Source: Psococerastis gibbosa (lineage: Eukaryota; Arthropoda; Insecta; Psocodea; Psocidae). Taken from it: a DNA stretch of 64,000 bases. Where the stretch lies: contig OZ020489.1 in the NCBI GenBank assembly GCA_963971405.1, forward strand, positions 4,960,001 to 5,024,000, in the 5' to 3' direction. Below, piece by piece: positions 43,704 to 54,868 of the stretch; within the stretch, counting starts at the first letter, position 1, and the number at the start of each line of letters is the position of its first letter. A program made the translations under genes and the position numbers. The notes below the pieces were generated by a model. The model was not told where the DNA came from. It made no database searches and saw only the letters and a list, made by a program, of their open reading frames with translations.

Positions 43704-43808
43704 TGGATATGTCCAGAGTGTGTCTCTCTAGCAGTATTACTCTCAGTGACAAAAGTGTCTCGACTGAGAAAAATGAGGACCAGTGCTTTGGAGATACGCC
43801 CTTCGCCG
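43704..43808 (+). CDS. anks1: ANKS1 exon 9 copy 3, potentially usable exon
   Basis: A second 105-nt copy after acceptor TCTAAGTCAG and before donor GTAAGTCT. In phase 1 it reads VDMSRVCLSSSITLSDKSVS and ends DTPFAG, as exon 9 does. No stop is present. The preceding interval is 63 bp. It keeps the exon 9 C-terminal residues better than copy 2 does, but has lost SGS and changed Tyr to Cys in the EQYFG motif. Confidence 0.5.
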
Positions 43809-43889
43809 GTAAGTCTCATAGTTTTTGGATAGCCATAGCCAAGCAGCGGTCGTTTAGTCCGCTCTGTGTCTGTGGGCGTGTCCACCTGG

Positions 43890-44058
43890 CAAGGCCGTAG
43901 CCAGGATATTTTTTTTTTTGGGGGGGGGGGTTAGAAATTTAATTGGGTATTACATAGTGGTTTTCATTTTTCCTCTCCAAATCCGATTCTATCTAGTATC
44001 AAGCCATTTCATTTCGGGGGGGGGGGGGGGGGGTTTGAACCCCCCTTGGCTACGGCCA
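43890..44058. mobile_element. G/C-armed MITE-G related copy
   Basis: AAGGCCGTAGCCAGGATAT at the left, TTGGCTACGGCCATG at the right, with G runs of 12 and 18 inside. It has the same design as the GGCCGTGCCCAGG elements with a slightly different terminus. Confidence 0.78.
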
Positions 44059-44439
44059 TGTGTCCACCATTAACTCATAACTAGGGTCGCTAATTTTTTC
44101 AGCATGGACAACACTTGAACACTCTGAATTTCTCACTGTAGGTTGTTTCTTCGACTCCGACACTTATTGTAAATGGGTTAGCTGGTAGAGTAGGCCTTCG
44201 GGGCTAAAGCTCGCCTGACATGAAGACATTTTCATTTCATTCCATTTCACTTGCTACATTTCTTGACGAGGACAGGACAAAAGAGTGCCCTAGTAGTGGT
44301 TGCTTATTTAGTGGCGGCAACTATTCGTCCCGTCACATAGCCATCCTCGGACTACTGTGACTTTTTCTATACAAGCCTGCACCACCAGACTTGCCACCAC
44401 ACCATCCGATTATGTTGCTGCTTTTACCGGAACTGCTTA

Positions 44440-44763
44440 GGCGTGGTTTCCACCGACCTGCAAGTGCCAAATACACATACGGTGACATGGTAGCAGATAT
44501 CATTAATAAAGGCGAGGTTTCCACCGACCTCTCATTGCAGAATGCAAATGACATCGACGGAAATTTTTGTTTTACTCCATGCCATAGTTAAAATTGATCA
44601 ATGATCATAGAGTAAAATCACAAACAAACAAACTAAAATTAAAAAATGGCGTCATGGGATATGTTAAGTACAAACATTTTAATAGATTTCTATAAAAAGA
44701 AAAATTCAAATTTCCGTCAATATCATTTGCATTCTGCAATGAGAGGTCGGTGGAAACCTCGCC
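44440..44763. mobile_element. Harbinger-like MITE-H, partly deleted composite
   Basis: TTA flanks both sides (44437-44439, 44764-44766). The left outer arm GGCGTGGTTTCCACCGACC and CATGGTAGCAGATATC is present. The right outer arm is missing and the inner foldback's right end GGAAACCTCGCC is terminal. Confidence 0.8.
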
Positions 44764-44769
44764 TTAACT

Positions 44770-45380
44770 TCACCAAGACATGGTGAAAGTAGCCATTTGG
44801 GCTTCGTACCCCTCTCCCCCTTTCCATTATCGTATTGAGATATTGTGGAAACTCAATTTTTATTGCGGCAAACTTTAAGAAATAACGCTATGTAAAGTAT
44901 TGATCTCATATGGCGCCCGCAAACTGTCATTGGTTATTATTTTGCTTTGGTACTGTGTCTTTTATGACATAATATAATCTTTATTGCTTATTGCTGTATG
45001 ATTTTAGTCTTACTTTCCCCGATGAAGGAGTTTTTGTATGAAACTGTGACCGCAATCTATTTTTATAATACTATACTCTTTGGTAATCTGTTTGGTCGTT
45101 AGTTATTTGTTTTTTGCTATTTTTATTTAGCTCTAACTTTGTAATAATTTCGACGTACTGTGTGGAGGCAACTAATCAAGTGCTTATGACTGCTTATGGT
45201 GCATGGTCTTGATCCTCCCGATTTGGCGTCGGTACTTCTTTCTTGCCCCTTTTGGTTCTGTGTTGTATCTGTGATCTGATCTGAAGTGTTTTTAGAGTGT
45301 GTAATCAGCTAGGGTCAACTTTTTAATTTTTGGTGTATGCAAAAAATTAAAATTAAAAACAGACCAAAGGAAGAAGTGAC
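44770..45380. other. Non-coding stretch, nothing recognised
   Basis: A/T-rich DNA without a conserved gene or repeat match that I can support, ending in the tail of the next SINE-A. Confidence 0.4.
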
Positions 45381-45384
45381 AATG

Positions 45385-45562
45385 ATAAATAAATAAATAT
45401 TGAATATAAAATATATTTTCTGTTCTATTACTAAGCCAACCTAGCGGAGTTAGGGCTATAAAGCCCTCTCTTACGCTCAACTAGGAAGACCCGGGACCGC
45501 CTGCTTTACATGCCCTCTGAAGCGAAGTGTGGATGGGTATCGAACCAACATCCTTTCGGGTG
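45385..45562 (-). repeat. SINE-A copy
   Basis: Tail (AAAT)n at 45388, body intact through GCCTGCTTTACATGCCCTC; the B-box side is damaged (GTGTGGATGGGTATCGAACC). Confidence 0.82.
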
Positions 45563-45640
45563 AAATTCGTAGAAATATACTGTACATACTTCTCCAAAGG
45601 CTTAAGCCGTCTATATAGTTTAAGTCTATTGATACAAATA

Positions 45641-46165
45641 CAATGGTCAGCAAAAAGTTAGTACTCTAAAAAAACTAAACAATTTTTTTTAAAAAAAGAA
45701 ACCTAAAAACTAGTGAAGCATTCCTTCTTTCGTACTACGCCACTACGCACTACCCTCTGTCCTTTACTGCGCCTATGTTCCTGCTGCTTAGGAGTCAGGA
45801 CTTGTAGAATAGTGGTACAGACACCGACTTTCACCCGAAAGGTTGTTGGATCGAGTCCCACTTTTTCTACATTTTCCGCCCATGCTTTAGAGGGCATGTA
45901 AAGCAGGCGGTCTCGGGTTTTCCTAGTTGAGTGTAAGAGTGGGCTTTATCGCCCTATCTCTGCTAGGTTGGCTTAGTAATAGAACAAAAAGGCAATATTT
46001 AGTTATTTATTTAAATAGAATGGTCGACAAAAAGTTGACAGTCTAAAAAAACTAAACTAAATTTAAAAAATAAAAATAAAAACGAGTGAAGCATTCCCCC
46101 TGTAGTACTACGCCTCTTCCCTCGACCCCCTCTTTCCTTTGCTGCGCCAGTGTTTCTGCTGCTGA
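45641..46165 (+). repeat. Tandem duplication flanking a SINE-A
   Basis: AATGGTCAGCAAAAAGTTAG through CTGCTGCTTAGGAG (45641-45792) is repeated at about 46019-46165 as AATGGTCGACAAAAAGTTGA through CTGCTGCTGAGCAA. The SINE-A at 45796-46015 lies exactly between the copies. Confidence 0.75.
45796..46015 (+). repeat. SINE-A copy
   Basis: Plus-oriented: CTTGTAGAATAGTGGTACAG head, GGATCGAGTCCC B box, body, and tail TTTAGTTATTTATTTAAAT. Confidence 0.85.
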
Positions 46166-46169
46166 GCAA

Positions 46170-47690
46170 TGTTACCCAATTATCCTACATCAGCATTCCT
46201 AGTATTAATTATTACGACCCAAACGGCCACTGTTGACTGCAGCACTTGAGATAGTATGCTCAGTTGACGATGACTGATTTGATGACTGTGTGCGTACTCG
46301 AGTGACGCTCTAAGTAGGTGACCTAACCCACACAATAATACGACAAAAAATGGCTCATCTCTTAGTCATTGAGAGTCTACCCAATTAGCATAGGTATCGC
46401 ATGACCCGCATCGTTGGATTGGCCAACTTTTCATGTGTTCTTTAAAAATGAAAAGTTGCCCTTCTCGAATTACGAAGCCTTGAATAACGAGGCCCTGCCG
46501 TATAAATGGGCATACTGGGCATTTTAAAATTCGAATTGAAAAAAAAATACCTCATACTAAATTCATGACATTTGGGAAAATAATATGTAATACATGAAGG
46601 ACGGAGCGAACTTCAAGCATCTGAAAATGGCGCGAAATATGAGTTTATTATTTTTATGCATTGAGAGTTTACACCTTATACTTTGGTCGTATTTCTTACA
46701 ATTTCTTTTTGCAACATTTTGTTTTAATGTGGTAGGGGGTGCTGCTCGGCGAAATCCCAAGGTCGGGGCCTGCTGGGAATAACTCTAACCTCTACGTGGA
46801 AAAGTTTTGGGATTTATGGCTGTGAGTCTATTATATTGTGCAAGCGCTGGTCACCATGAGTTTTTTTTTTAAATTGTAATTATACGCTAGAAAATACAAT
46901 CAGTACAGTTCAGAAACCAAGAGGTTTGTCTGAACACATGTTCATCGCTCATGAAGTTGTCATTAAGAGAAATTATTACAAAAATAAATTCATTACTATT
47001 AATATAACTTAAACATAACTGTACAGTACCGTAAGAAATGTCCAGATGCTCAACAAATACATAATTATTTGCCCGTGGGTTCCCTGAATTTTTTATTTCT
47101 AAATTACGGTATTTGCTACATTCCGCATATGCATAGCTTTCAACTACTTTTATCTTCCTAACCCAGCTGTCGGATGTCTACTATTTAAATACTTATTAAA
47201 TATTTATTTATTTATTTTAAACCTTCGATGACCAGCCCAGACCATCGCAGTCCTGAACCTGCCTACCTATATACCCATGACGTCGTATTCTAAGAAGGAA
47301 GCCTACTCACTCATGCGTGGGGACATTGCCGTCTGGATGTAGGTCTAGTTATTTTCCGGTTTGGCTGATTAGGCGCGGGTACCTGGAATTAGGCATGCGG
47401 GTGCCAAATGGTAAACTGTTTGGTATTTGCTATGGGTACCTACTATGCTGATAGGTATTTAAACATTTGGTATGGGTACCTACGTGACGTTAGTAATAGG
47501 GGAGAGGCTTGGTCCTGGTGCATTGCTATATAAGGCCAGGTTAGTGTACCTATAACGGGCCTGGATTGTATGCAAAACTTTATTCTGTATTAGGTTGCTT
47601 TCGACTTTGTAGAATTCATGCGTATGTCATTATAGGTGGGATGGGGAGAGTTCTATGAGTTAACACTTGGGGTGTCTCTGCAGCCCTATT
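46170..47690. other. Non-coding stretch, nothing recognised
   Basis: Mostly A/T-rich. GGTATTTGCTATGGGTACC and CATTTGGTATGGGTACC at 47430-47480 form a small local repeat. Opposing short open frames at 46563-46782 have no recognisable motif. Confidence 0.4.
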
Positions 47691-47699
47691 ATGGCGAAA

Positions 47700-47898
47700 A
47701 ATAAATAAATAAATAAAAATATGGGGCTAATTGTTGTTCTATTACTAAGTCAACCTAGCGGAGTTAGGAACTAGGAAGGCCGGGAACCGCCTGCTTTACA
47801 TGCCCTCCGAAGCATGGCCAGAAAATGTAGCCAGTGTGGGACTCGAACCAACAACCTTTCGGGTGAAAGTCAGAGTCCGTACCACTATTCTACATGTC
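47700..47898 (-). repeat. SINE-A copy with internal deletion
   Basis: (AAAT)n tail, CAACCTAGCGGAGTTAGG then directly AACTAGGAAGGCC. The GGCTATAAAGCCCTCTCTTA segment is deleted. The B and A boxes are intact. Confidence 0.85.
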
Positions 47899-48559
47899 GA
47901 TTTGGGGTTAAAATAATACCGGGGTTTTTTCAATTGTGTTAAACAAATGAGTGCAAAATGCGCGGGAAATTCAAATTGATTAATTAATATTTTTGGTGAG
48001 TTTTCAATTTTTTTCACACATCCATTAATTAAAATTCTTATTATATTTCAAAATTCTTCCTGTACATTTTAATGTTTATTAGCATTCCCTTCAATTATAA
48101 AAACAATGCAACCATTCTCTTGTATTCCAATAATTTATTAATTTGAATTTCCATCGCATATTTAATTAAACACCGTCACGTCAAATCAAATAAAATTTAT
48201 TAAATCAAATTAAACAACATTTACAATACAGGTATTAAACATGGAAGGGGGTCCAAAGGACAAGTCCCGTACTGGGCCCCCCTTTGCAAATATAAAAGTA
48301 AAAGTAACACATTAGTGTCTAAACAAATACAGGTGAAAAATTAAGGATTAAGTAAAAATTTAAAAGTTAAGAAAAAAATAATTGTGCAGGCAGATAACTA
48401 ATGTAATATAGGCTAATAATAATACGTGACGCCTTACTAATGCGATATTAAAGAACCGGTCCGAGTTTACTCGAACATGCTTTCCAATTTATCAAAATTA
48501 GTAGATAGAGAAAATGAGTAATTTCATGGTAAATGAGGTAAATTCTAGATAGGTCAGAC

Positions 48560-49235
48560 CATCACATTACCACACAGCAATACTGGCAGGGCACGCAATG
48601 CATTTGAGCGTGAATTTTCTATCATTTTTTAAAAAAAAAACATTTTTTTTTACAAAACCAAATACTTTTCTGGGAAGCAACCTGTCCGGTTTCGTTACTC
48701 AATTTAACACCTAAAACATGCCTGAAGGTAGAAATCATCGATAGAAAGGTTTCGCAGAAAAATTATTTTTTAGTCATTTTTCATTAAAATTTAGTTATTT
48801 TTATTTTTTTACCCCCAGAAGCAACCTATCAAGAGGCAAGCGACCCCACGCATTTCGTTAATATTAATAACGACTACAATATATGTGAATTTAAAAGCAA
48901 TCGTTGGAGCCGTTTTTGAGAAATAATTTTTTTAGACGTTTTTTTGGAGTTTTTTGAGAATAAAACCCCCCCAAATTAAGTTAGCCCCAAATAAAAAAAA
49001 CTGTTCTGAGGTATGATTTTTGTGAACCTACATGCCGAATTTCATCAAGATCGACCGAGTAGTTTGCCCGGAAATCGACGCACAGACAGACAGACAGACA
49101 TTTCGTAAAAACCACTTTTTTGGGTTCCTGGAACCTCAAAACGTGTAAATCCGTTGAAATCTCGGAATCGAAAATTTCGACCGTCACAAAGCTTTCCTTA
49201 TACTACGTATAAATTGGAAAGCAAAAATAAACCCC
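48560..49235 (-). repeat. Longest dispersed repeat T copy
   Basis: Runs from CACGCAATGCATTTGAGCGT through CATGCCGAATTTCATCAAGA, a (GACA)n-like CAGACAGACAGACAGAC, AACGTGTAAATCCGTTGAAA and CACAAAGCTTTCCTTATACT. Related pieces lie at 8620, 32190, 33500 and 58655. No protein-coding capacity is visible; the class is unknown. Confidence 0.65.
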
Positions 49236-49866
49236 GGTATTATGTCAATCCTAAGTCGCCAGTATAGGGTTGCTGATACACAATATATTTTATTGTTTGT
49301 ATTTCAAAAAAATTTCTAATCCAATCGATTTAATTGAACTTTTGCGCCTGCCCTGGTTCCAATCCTATCGACGCCCATGCATCTAGCCCCTAGTTACGCC
49401 ACTGCTATCGTTTCTAACTAGCAGAAGCTTATATTATTGAGATGTCAAAGCCCCATGTTGGAATGTATATTGTTGTGTAGCCTAACTAGACTAATAGCTG
49501 AGTTGTCTATGCAATTAATTACCGCTTTAATACGCTTCGGTTCCATGCTGGCGCCTTCCTATAGGCTACTTACTAGTTCATAAACTTATAAGAGTAAATG
49601 GCGTTTGTGTAAAACATCATGTCAGGAAGTAGAGGAAATGTTTCTATACATTTTGATCTAGGTGCTTTCGCTCGTACTGGGTGCACGGGGAAGGCTTGTA
49701 CTCTAAATTTTCGGGAGAAGAAACCACACAGGTTGTATGATATAGTTGAAGAAAGTATAAGGCAGATGCCCTAATAACAACACTGTGAGCCGATTGCCCC
49801 CCCCCCCCCCATCCAGGTTGAAAAACCTGAGGCAGTGGCTTTCGAAACGATAATCAAAGTTTCCTG

Positions 49867-50288
49867 CAAAGGCGGTCCCAGACCTCACAAAAGGGGGAGG
49901 CACTTGTCAGTGGCGTAACTATGGGTTTTCGAAGGTGTATAATTTGGCGCCTCTCCACCCATTTTCAAAAGAGTTGCTCAGGAGACAGAGGGCTGAAATA
50001 TTGGGGTTTTCCACATTTTGAGAGCAAGCAGGCTTACATACTACAAAGAATCAATATAATTATGGACAAGTGGGGATTGTGAGATTGTGTGAGATTTTTT
50101 TTTTTTTTTTATAGTGCTGAAATGGTGAGGTTTTACGCATTTTGAGGGCAATAAGGCTTATACTATATATTAGAATGAATTTTGAGTGCTGTAACACTTA
50201 GATTTTAGGGACAAGGAATATAACTGTTGGCCAAAGGGGGGGGGGGGGAGGCAATTGCCCGCAGTGCCTGTCGCTGCGTCCGCCTCTG
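49867..50288. mobile_element. hAT-type MITE with internal insertion
   Basis: Ends CAAAGGCGGTCCCAGACCTC and GTCGCTGCGTCCGCCTCTG, matching 32634-32951. It is about 100 bp longer. CAGTGGCGTAACTATGGG at 49906 starts probable inserted DNA. Confidence 0.75.
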
Positions 50289-50289
50289 C

Positions 50290-50445
50290 ATTCCTGTGCC
50301 TGTTCTGTTTTTGTTTCTAACGCCTGCTTTCAGCATTTCAGCTTTGTCAGCCGCCCGGGGGGAGTTTGTTAACTTGAGGCACCCTAAGGGCAAACTCTTT
50401 CATCTCGGGGAAAGGGGAGTTGACAGACTGAGTTGTCTGTTCTTA
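50290..50445 (-). repeat. Repeat Q copy
   Basis: Reverse-oriented: TTTCTAACGCCTGCTTTCAG, AACTTGAGGCACCCTAAGGG, TCTCGGGGAAAGGGGAGTTG. It serves as an empty related site for the MITE at 37358. Confidence 0.75.
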
Positions 50446-50479
50446 ACATGCCTAGACATATTGTACTTCATCATGGCTT

Positions 50480-50648
50480 CAAGGCCGTAGCCAGAATTTT
50501 TTCGGGGGGGGGGGCCACCTGACGTCACCGGAGGTGTGGTAACCTCAATACAATTAAAACTGCACCATTATATCTAGTGTACTTCAAATATTTCGGGGGG
50601 GGGGGGGGGGTCCGGCCCCACACTGGACCCCCCCCCCTCTGGCCTTGC
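50480..50648. mobile_element. G/C-armed MITE-G related copy
   Basis: CAAGGCCGTAGCCAGAAT at the left and CTCTGGCCTTGC at the right, with G runs and a closing C run. Confidence 0.7.
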
Positions 50649-50649
50649 A

Positions 50650-51740
50650 CGAGGCAGCCAAACAGCTTTCGCTTACCACTTACTGATGAACCGATTATTT
50701 GTTATGCATGACAACTTACATTAGTTAATTTTGTCTTAAATTATCCCAATTTTCTGCCCTGCCCACCTGCCCTTAATTATATACGCTACTGCAACCTAGG
50801 TTCTGGTCTTAAAGCTAGCCGGTAGCGAGATACCTAGACGGTAGCGCTGCTACGACATAGTGACGGCAGTTAGAGCAACTATTTGATTAGTAGTGATTGA
50901 AGCGCGCGCATGTGAGGTGATGCTTGTATTAAAATCGAGTAGAATATGACGCGTGCAGTGTGACTAATATTTACTGTTTACTTTGGGTGTTGTTGTTGTT
51001 TTTGTGACCTACGCCAACGTTGATATCGTCTTGGCTGCTATTAATTAAAGGTGGGATTATGTAAAAAATATCATAACAGGCTCAGTGATTTTTTTTTTTT
51101 TTTTTAAAAGAATAATGAAAGGTCGAAAGGAAGATTTACCATTTACCTGGCCAATGGGGGCGATGTGTTGTGTGTGTAAAAGTTTGGGGCGCTACCAGGG
51201 GCGTCATTAGGGGACCCAGGGGGGAGGCAATTAAGCAACCCCTGTGATTGAAAAAAAACGATATTGACAATTTTCTCGTTAGTTGATGGGATCGGCTCTG
51301 ACTTACCCCCTGAAAAGTATTGAAATGGCGCCCCTGTACAGTCTCTAATGCACATAGTCTAGTCAGGTTCATAAGCCTACAGCCATAGAGTGTGGGTTTT
51401 TTGTCTATAAATATGACTATCCAATGGGGATAGGCGGACTGCTAATATTAGGTTAAGTGTTAGCTAACAGGGACATACATGGGGGGGGGGGGGCAGAATT
51501 CAACCCCGACTCAGGCTTCTGAGTCAAGAAGTGGATAACTTGAGGCAATCTGCCGCTCCCATCAAAATATTTTATGTATACGCCACTGGTAACGGGCAAG
51601 CTAATTTCTACATACGAATACGATAACGTACTCATATGCTTCTCCGAGGAAAAAAGTGTGTGGAAGGTAGTGTTAAAAAAATTATAATCTGCCCTAAATG
51701 ATAAATAAACCAAAATTAGAGGATATACAATTATATACAA
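50650..51740. other. Non-coding stretch with G-rich MITE traces
   Basis: CAGGGGCGTCATTAGGGGAC at 51196 with GGCGCCCCTGTA at 51327 looks like a degenerate hAT-type MITE. GGGACATACATGGGG plus a G run at 51470-51493 is another G-rich terminus. No gene was recognised. Confidence 0.4.
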
Positions 51741-51741
51741 A

Positions 51742-51845
51742 AACTGGCCTTGGCGGGATTCGAACTAACGATCTATGCCCATGGGGCTTCGTATATCCTC
51801 ATATCAACAAAAAATTTATTTTAATGTCAGTGTTATACTACTAGT
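51742..51845 (-). repeat. SINE-C partial copy
   Basis: The complement reads GTTCGAATCCCGCCAAGGCC, as at 26180. The tail includes TTTATTTTAATGTCAGTGTT. Confidence 0.6.
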
Positions 51846-51849
51846 AGTA

Positions 51850-53235
51850 TGTACCATATTGTAATACTTCAATGTACTAATACTAAATAAAACAATCCAT
51901 AATACTGAAACTTACAAAGGACGACTACAGCGCACTGTCTTACAGTTAAATATGAATAAGACGGAAAAAGGAGCCAGTCTCGATTTGCCCCATCCCATAA
52001 CATTGGTATTATATTGGAAAGATTGTGACGCTCGTCACAAGGCCGGGGTCCAAGGGCGGGTCCCAACGTCGCTTGAAAAGTCCCGGTAATGAATACTGCA
52101 CGGTACCGTCATGCATTGAAAGATGGCGATGCCACCTATTACAAAGCCTATTAGCCCAGATTCTTCTTTTCCGTTATCTCTTCTATTAGCTGAAATCAAT
52201 GAAAAACCTCCTCTTAGTAGTAAAATATGCATATCAAGTCATGATTTTTTTTATGACTCGTTCGTAGCCGGTCGTTTCGGTTGTTGAATTTCGTAAGGAA
52301 ATGAGTAGTTCTCACGCCTCTTGACCTTCAAGGTCACGCTTATCCGTGCTCAGTATATATCAGCCCAGGCCCTGATCTTGTGGAAGACTTCATACAAATC
52401 AATGCTGTTGTGGTTGTTGTTGTGGTTGTTGTTGTTGACAGTAGCATTTTACATGTAATGGTAAAGCTTGCCAATAATACATCGATCGCAGTATTAAGTT
52501 AATTAAGTGGTACCACAAAATCCGTGTATAATTAACTATTCTGAAAGTTTTTGACCAAAGCACTCCTGAAGGCGTCCAACTTGTCGATCTTCTTGGCTTC
52601 AGCTGGGAGTTTATAAAAGACTAATACCAAGGTTAAACACAGGATTTTTATGTTCTAAAAACTGAAGTGATCAACATTCCTGCAGCCTGATCGGGGCGTT
52701 TATAATACCGGTATTTATTTAATCCACTGGTAAACAAGATAATTTTATAATGGAAAGTGCTATTCAAAATTTGTTTGTTTACAGTTATAATCCTAGGGTA
52801 TTTATTTAACCCCGGTATTATAAACGCCTATTTTTCTTCAAATATGCCGAGAGAAGATTGTTTTAAATCTTGTATATTAAAGTTATAATGTCCAATTGTA
52901 TATTAAAGTCATAATATCCAATTGTATATTAAATTAATAATATCCTATTTCATAGTTTACACTTTACACGATTGATAATTATAAAAAGTTAAGAAAAAAT
53001 ATGGTAAGAAGGGATGGACATTTTCCCAAGCTGTGGAGAACAGAATCAGTGCATTTTAAATACAGTATATACGAGTATATAGAGACAAGTGCTGCTCATA
53101 TCTTGAAAATATATAATACAATATACTATATAGTGTCAAGGGTCGCCAAAACAGAAATTATATTCGTAAAAACAGTTCATGTTCAACTTTTTGCATTTTC
53201 TTACCATTTTTAAAAATATTGCTTTATTGTAGCAA
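51850..53235. other. Non-coding stretch, nothing recognised
   Basis: A/T-rich DNA with a short GTTGTTGTGGTTGTTGTTG run at about 52405-52438, CCAATTGTATATTAAA repeated near 52890-52935 and GGTATTTATTTAACCCCGG at 52798. No exon, SINE or MITE could be supported. Confidence 0.4.
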
Positions 53236-53239
53236 AGGA

Positions 53240-53523
53240 GGAACGTATAGTTTAGTGTCTTATGATTAGGAACAGTATGACAAGGCCGTCAGGGCAAGAC
53301 CTGCAAGTAGATTCCTTAGAGAAAAGAATGGAGAACAAGCAGCTGCAATAGTTCGGCCACATCCAAAGGATGGACGACGAGAATAGGACCACCCGGAGGT
53401 CAGCGGAAGCAAGACAACAAGGTAGAAGACCCATCGGCAGACCGAGGACAACCTTCGGGGAAAGATTCGAACAACTGGCCGGAGCAAGGGGAAAAACAAT
53501 GGCCGAGCTCAAGACAAGCCGTT
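53240..53523 (+). pseudogene. LINE C-terminal remnant
   Basis: Reads FGHIQRMDDENRTTRRSAEA and GRRPIGRPRTTFGERFEQLA, the C-terminal tail typical of LINE polyproteins. An in-frame TAG replaces the usual Trp before FGH (53349). It abuts the next RT fragment. Confidence 0.75.
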
Positions 53524-54268
53524 ATGAATAAATTCATTGACTGGTGCAATATGCACGATATTAGATTGAATGCAACAAAATGTAATGTGATGACTCTTAC
53601 TAGGAAGAAGCGTACTATTTCCTTCAATTACTGCTATAACAATGATTCCTTAAATCGCGTTCTCACCGTAAAGGATTTAGGTGTCTTCTTTGACTCGCAG
53701 TTGACATTTCAAAGTCACGTAGACTATATATGCGCCAAAGCAAATAGAACTTTAGGATTCATAAAAAGAAACAGTCATCATTTTACAGCGGAAACAGTGA
53801 AACTTCTGTATATCACACTAGTAAGACCAATCCTAGAATACAACTGTCCAGCCTGGAATACATACCTGAATTGCCAAATTATGAAAATTGAGAATGTGCA
53901 AATTTATAAGATATTATTGCTATAAGAAACATGTCGATAGGAACAATTTCACTTATAAATATTTGCTGAATTTTTTTAAAATCAGCGCACTAACTGACAG
54001 GAGAAACATGTATGATGCTGTTTATAACATCCTATCAAATAGGTTTCAATGTTCTTCCCTACTAGTGAATATTAATATCCATGTCCCTTCAAACACCCGG
54101 CGCAAAAGTCTATTTTATATCAATTTGTACAGAACTAACTACCTACAAGAACTCGGACTTAATAGAATGCTAACCAGGTGTAATATTCTCAACCAGAAGT
54201 GTGACATTGATATATTCCATGAATCACTAAATAGCATTAGGAGGAAAGCCTTACAACATGCGTTATAA
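53524..54268 (+). pseudogene. Jockey/CR1-like LINE RT C-terminal fragment
   Basis: The first part (53524-53923) has CNVMTLTRKKR, VKDLGVFFDSQLTF and YITLVRPILEYNCPAWN, classical RT-downstream motifs of Jockey/CR1-type elements. A frameshift near 53900-53905 moves the reading to the second frame, which continues FIRYYCYKKH through LNRMLTRCNILNQ to a stop at 54268. It is 5'-truncated and dead. A (TTTA)n run at about 54345-54362 may be its 3' tail. Confidence 0.85.
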
Positions 54269-54571
54269 TACCATATGTACTGTTATTATTCCACTTGTAA
54301 CAACTTTGTCAAAATTGGAGTTTTTCCGTTTATTATAATATTTATTTATTTATTTATTTATTAGCGTCCGACCGGGTTGAGTCTAAGAAATGGATCCGGG
54401 GCGACCCCCTCACTAAGAGGGAAGAGGAAAAAGAAGAAGAAGATATGATTGGGAACAGTATGGCAAGGCCATCAGGCAGATTGTAAAACTATGAATTATT
54501 ATGAAGGGTGCCAAATGCCATAGCTACACCACTGTTTTAAGCTACCCACGATTAAAAGTGAGGACATGTAT

Positions 54572-54868
54572 TTAACCTTCCTCGTGTTGGTGATAATACT
54601 GTAGTTGTGGACCACCTGCGGGTTTTTTCCCCAGATAGTACTTATCGCCGACAACTAACGCGACAAGTCCCTCATTTCCTATCACCCAGTCAAACTTGTG
54701 CCTATTTACAAAACGGCGACAAGTCAGAATGCCATACTTTACTTTTTCGTGTCCGAGGTAGAGACTCCTTGTTTCTGGTCTCAGCCAAACCGACGCCATC
54801 GTCGGTGCATTCACAAAAGAAGAGGAAGGTCTCGTCTCGGTGGTGAAAGGATTAGCCGCTAGATGTTA
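54572..54868 (-). pseudogene. Unrecognised ORF, possible pseudogene fragment
   Basis: About 98 open codons from a stop at 54866-54868, with readings KVKYGILTCRRFVNRHKFD and LVALVVGDKYYLGKKPAGG. G+C is higher than in the flanks. The adjoining region 54863-55090 is also unusually open, on the + strand for 75 codons. The look is of decayed coding sequence, but the family is not recognised and no splice sites were identified. Confidence 0.3.

Noticed and set aside
44160..44230. tRNA-like stretch GGTTAGCTGGTAGAGTAGGC
   Set aside because: It has an A-box-like segment but no convincing B box or acceptor stem, so it is not called as a tRNA gene or SINE.
53001..53213. 70-codon + strand ORF before the LINE fragment
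   Set aside because: A/T-rich with low-complexity content and no relation to LINE protein motifs.
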